A stretch of 26,904 bases of DNA, from NCBI GenBank assembly GCA_963575745.1, contig CAUYUJ010009828.1, positions 5,001 through 31,904 of the forward strand, given 5' to 3'. The DNA is from Prorocentrum cordatum (Eukaryota > Sar > Dinophyceae > Prorocentrales > Prorocentraceae). Position numbers and translations under genes: made by a program. The notes under the pieces were generated by a model. That model was not told the origin of the DNA. It saw only the letters and a list, made by a program, of their open reading frames with translations, and searched no databases. Positions 24,190-26,904 of this stretch are shown here, piece by piece (positions within the stretch are counted from its first letter, which is position 1; every line of letters starts with the position of its first letter).

Positions 24190-25860
24190 ATGTGCTACAT
24201 GCTACAACAACTCTCTCGGCCATCCCAGCAGGAGTTCCTCATGGACGTGCTTGTGGCCCGCGGCTGGCCGGAGTGGTGCGTCACCCTGGTCAAGGCTTTG
24301 TACCTCCGCAATTGGTGCCGGATTATTGTCCAGGGCGCCAAATTCGACGGCTTCGAGCTCGCCGCCAGGGTTCGGCAGGGTTGCCCTCTTTCGCCTTTCC
24401 TTTTCGCTGTGCTCTCGGACGTTTTGCTTCGTCGGCTGCCCCGCTTGGTGCCGGAGTCTAACCAGCGCGCCTACGCCGACGACCTCGCGGTGGCCCTTGC
24501 CCACAGCACGCGGGACGCGTCCGTTCTCGAACACGCTTTCGACGAGTATGAGCGGCTGTCTGGTCTGGGGCTACACAGGGGGAAAAGCGTCTGGGTGCCG
24601 CTCTCCTTAACGCCGGTAGACGTTGTCCGGGCTCGCCTGCAGGCAGCTGCCCCCGCCTGGGGGGAGTTCGCGGCACGCCGGCACGCCACGTACTTGGGTT
24701 TCGAGGTGGGGCCCGAGCGCGCGCAGTTGTCCTGGACGAAGCCGCTGCAGAAGTATATCTCACGGGCAAGGACATGGCGAGCCGTGGGCGGCGGCATGTT
24801 TATCACCCTCCTCGCATACCGCGTCTACATATTCCCCGTCCTCTGCTTCGTCATGCAGCTGGACCGGCTGCCGCCAGACTGGGCTGAGCATGAACAGAAG
24901 GCATGCGCGCTGCTGTTCCCGGGGCCACGCTGCTGGACCTCACCGGCCGCTTTGCGGGACCTGTGCTCGTTGGGCTTCCCTTCGCAACTGCCCCATGCAC
25001 ACGCCACCTCCCTTGCGGCCAAGTGCAGGGTGCACCGCTGGGAGGCCGACGCCACTGGGGGCCTGCAGATCCCGCGCCGGCGGCGCCTGCTGCTGGACAA
25101 AATTAGTAACTCGAGCAACTTACAGCAGTTGGCTACATGGAGTGCGTGGTACAGTGGCAACTTCATCGAGAACCTAGAGATTGCGCAGTCCCGCCTCGAG
25201 GCCTGTACCGTGGGGACCGGCCTCTCCGTCGCTCTCATGGTCCAAGGTGCTTCGACAACCCCGACGCCCCGGTCGCAGTGGCAACGGCGCTGCCGCCAGC
25301 TGCTGACACAGCCGAGCCCGGTGAGCACCACGCGTGAGCTTTCTCGCTCCCTCTGCCGCTTCCCCCTCCACCTCCTTCCTGGTCGTCGCCTTCCTCGCGC
25401 GCTGGCGGCCTTGCGCGGTCTTGCGCAAGCCGTACCGCCCCGGGATTGGGCATCTCTGTACAGGGCCATGTGTGACAGCTGGCAGACCGCACGCCGATTC
25501 GGGCGATGGGCGCCTTGCCCCTTTGGCTGTCCTCGCGGCGAGGAGAATCTACAGCACTTTGCGCAGTGCCCGTGTGTGGCGGAGTTAGGATACAGGCACT
25601 TGCGGCTACCCCGCCCCTCCCCGGCGGCTAGGCTTTCGTGTTTTATTGCTCTGGAGCCCACGTTTTCGGAGGACACGGCCCCTCTGTTAGCTCGCCGCGC
25701 CTTGGCAGCCTATTGTACATACGCTGCTTCCTGCGCGGCCCGTCACAATTCTACAGCGGATGCGGCTGGCGCTTGGTGGCAGTATGGACGGGAGGCCTGC
25801 GCTGCGCACCCAGCGCTGGCTGCCATAGTCGCCGCGGCGTGGCAGGGACCGCATGTTTGA
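24190..25860 (+). mobile_element. 5'-truncated non-LTR (LINE) reverse transcriptase fragment
   Basis: The open frame gives 556 aa ending in TGA. RT block RQGCPLSP is at residues 62-69 and the catalytic YADD at 95-98, followed by LGLHRGKS and the C-terminal thumb-like region. A late Cys/His knuckle CPFGCPRGEENLQHFAQC (C443, C447, H455, C460) is typical of LINE ORF2 C-termini. The upstream half is missing: there is no endonuclease and no RT motif with the first catalytic Asp, and homology begins at about residue 14 (QEFLMDVLVARGWPEW). The ATG at 24190 is therefore fortuitous. Truncation at the 5' end is usual for LINEs. The reading frame is otherwise intact, suggesting a fairly young copy. Full-length relatives could supply the activity needed for the retroposed genes in this window. 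Confidence 0.88.
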
Positions 25861-26904
25861 TGTTTGTGAAAGGTTGCACGTGCATGTCTGCATTGCATCG
25901 CGCGGGGCCCAGGGGGCCAGGTGGCCGGAAAACGTTTCCCGCTTTCTGGTTGGATTTTCGCCAGTACTTAGGAGAACAGCGCGGCGAGTACAACTTTTCC
26001 GCCTGTCCAGTTGTACCCTCGGCCGTGGCCTTATCCGCCATCCCACATAGTGGGACTAAATATCGATGCAGTTTTAGTTGTGCTGGTCTGTCTCCTCCTC
26101 CCTCTCTCTCCCTCTTCCTCTTCTCCTCTCCTCTTCCTCTCCTCCTCCCATGCGGAATCACCGAGCCATTCCGCCCTGGTTGGCTGGACGTGTCGAGTTC
26201 TGGCAGGGCTTTCGGACCGGCCAGGCCTAGACGCCCTCTTCCCAGGGTTTCAAGCCATCGCGCACGGGGAGCTGTCGGCGGCTAAAGGGTTCGCAGACGC
26301 ACCCGATGTATCCAGAGTCCGCTTGGAGCATCCTTCCCCCCTCTTCTCTTTCGTCCCGCCCTCGCCTCCTGGAGGCGGTGCGCCGGCTGGCCCTGCTGGG
26401 GGTGGCTGGCTCTCCGCCTCCTCTTCCGGTCTCCTCCTCGCTCCCCCCCCGAATGTGGAAGCTCCATGCCTCATGGAAGTTTTGTGCTGGTAGGTCCGTG
26501 CCCCTCCCCCTCCGTTCCCCTCCTTTGCCCGTCCCGCTCCTCTTGTGCATGTTGCATGTGTTCTTTTCACCGTACTCATATTGCAATATTCGCTGCACCC
26601 GCAGTCACTTGCGCGCCGATGGGGTTGCCATGGCCTCGCACGCACTTATCAGGTCGATTTTGCTCTCCTGCTCTTCCTCCCCTTCTCCTCCCAGTTTCAC
26701 CGATACGAAATGGGGTGAATTCGTATCGTTCCGCGTTCGCATGGTGGTCTTGGGTATTGCTCCTGTGCCCTTCCGCGGGATGCAGAGTGTTTCAATGACT
26801 CGTGATTATTCGCGGCTTCTTATTTGAATTTTGAGTCTGCCGCCGCACAGTGATCATTATGAAGACCATCGATCGGAGGACGCTGCATTTGCACGGCGTC
26901 TGAG
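25861..26904. other. Pyrimidine-rich region, possible LINE 3' part; no gene
   Basis: Contains CTC/TCC-rich stretches (26090-26150, 26330-26450, 26500-26540, 26670-26700) and no protein-like frame with support. Open frames of 120-215 codons exist but are Ser/Pro/Leu-rich and start without context. No poly(A) end of the LINE is identifiable. Confidence 0.4.

Noticed and set aside
25638-26827. Plus-strand frames of 120-215 codons after the LINE
   Set aside because: One overlaps the RT in another frame; all are pyrimidine-tract translations with no recognisable motif.

Overview
The window looks like nuclear DNA of a dinoflagellate. The strongest evidence is relict copies of the 22-nt dinoflagellate spliced leader (SL) built into the genome just 5' of three genes, one of them as the tandem SL-plus-truncated-SL arrangement described for recycled dinoflagellate cDNAs. 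Supporting signs are high GC, very many microsatellites and foldback repeats, a run of genes all on one strand, Lys/Ala- and Gln-rich linkers in the proteins, and a 5'-truncated non-LTR retrotransposon. The species cannot be named from the sequence.

Layout. Bases 1-3892 are repeats with no credible gene: TA, CA and GGT microsatellites, a CCTCCTGGGG minisatellite, and two copies of a dispersed repeat with a palindromic core. Bases 3893-6553 are a retroposed cDNA encoding a secreted seven-repeat beta-propeller protein on the minus strand. It carries an 8-nt A tail, a double relict SL and 20-bp target site duplications. It sits inside the second copy of the dispersed repeat, and the first copy (about 1.87 kb) shows the uninterrupted site. 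Bases 6551-8700 hold a 300-bp-period tandem array and a cluster of the same sequence in inverse orientation. Bases 8.9-13.5 kb are again gene-free: microsatellites, a 69-bp near-perfect hairpin at 11858-12006 inside a larger decayed palindrome, and a 120-bp direct repeat.

Bases 13.6-23.9 kb form a minus-strand cluster of six genes or gene relics: F (coiled coil, frameshifted), A (polyQ, 367 aa), B (GKG-rich), C (199 aa), D (zinc-ribbon/Lys-rich, with an in-frame TAG) and E (transposase-like, frameshifted). About 20 copies of a 13-bp palindromic motif, GCGGNTNATCCGC, occur in this interval and I found none outside it. Pairs of the motif lie 3' of A to E; four of these pairs adjoin a GGA7/A8 tract on the gene strand (next to the pair for A, D and E, 14 nt away for B). 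B and C carry relict SLs 33-44 nt upstream of their ATGs. I read the cluster as repeatedly retroposed or mobile material, partly decayed, perhaps sharing a 3' element; this is inference.

Bases 24.19-25.86 kb are a plus-strand LINE reverse transcriptase fragment. The remainder to 26904 is pyrimidine-rich DNA without a supportable gene, possibly the LINE 3' region. I recognise no rRNA, tRNA or CRISPR. Many long open frames in the repeats are low-complexity artefacts and were left out.
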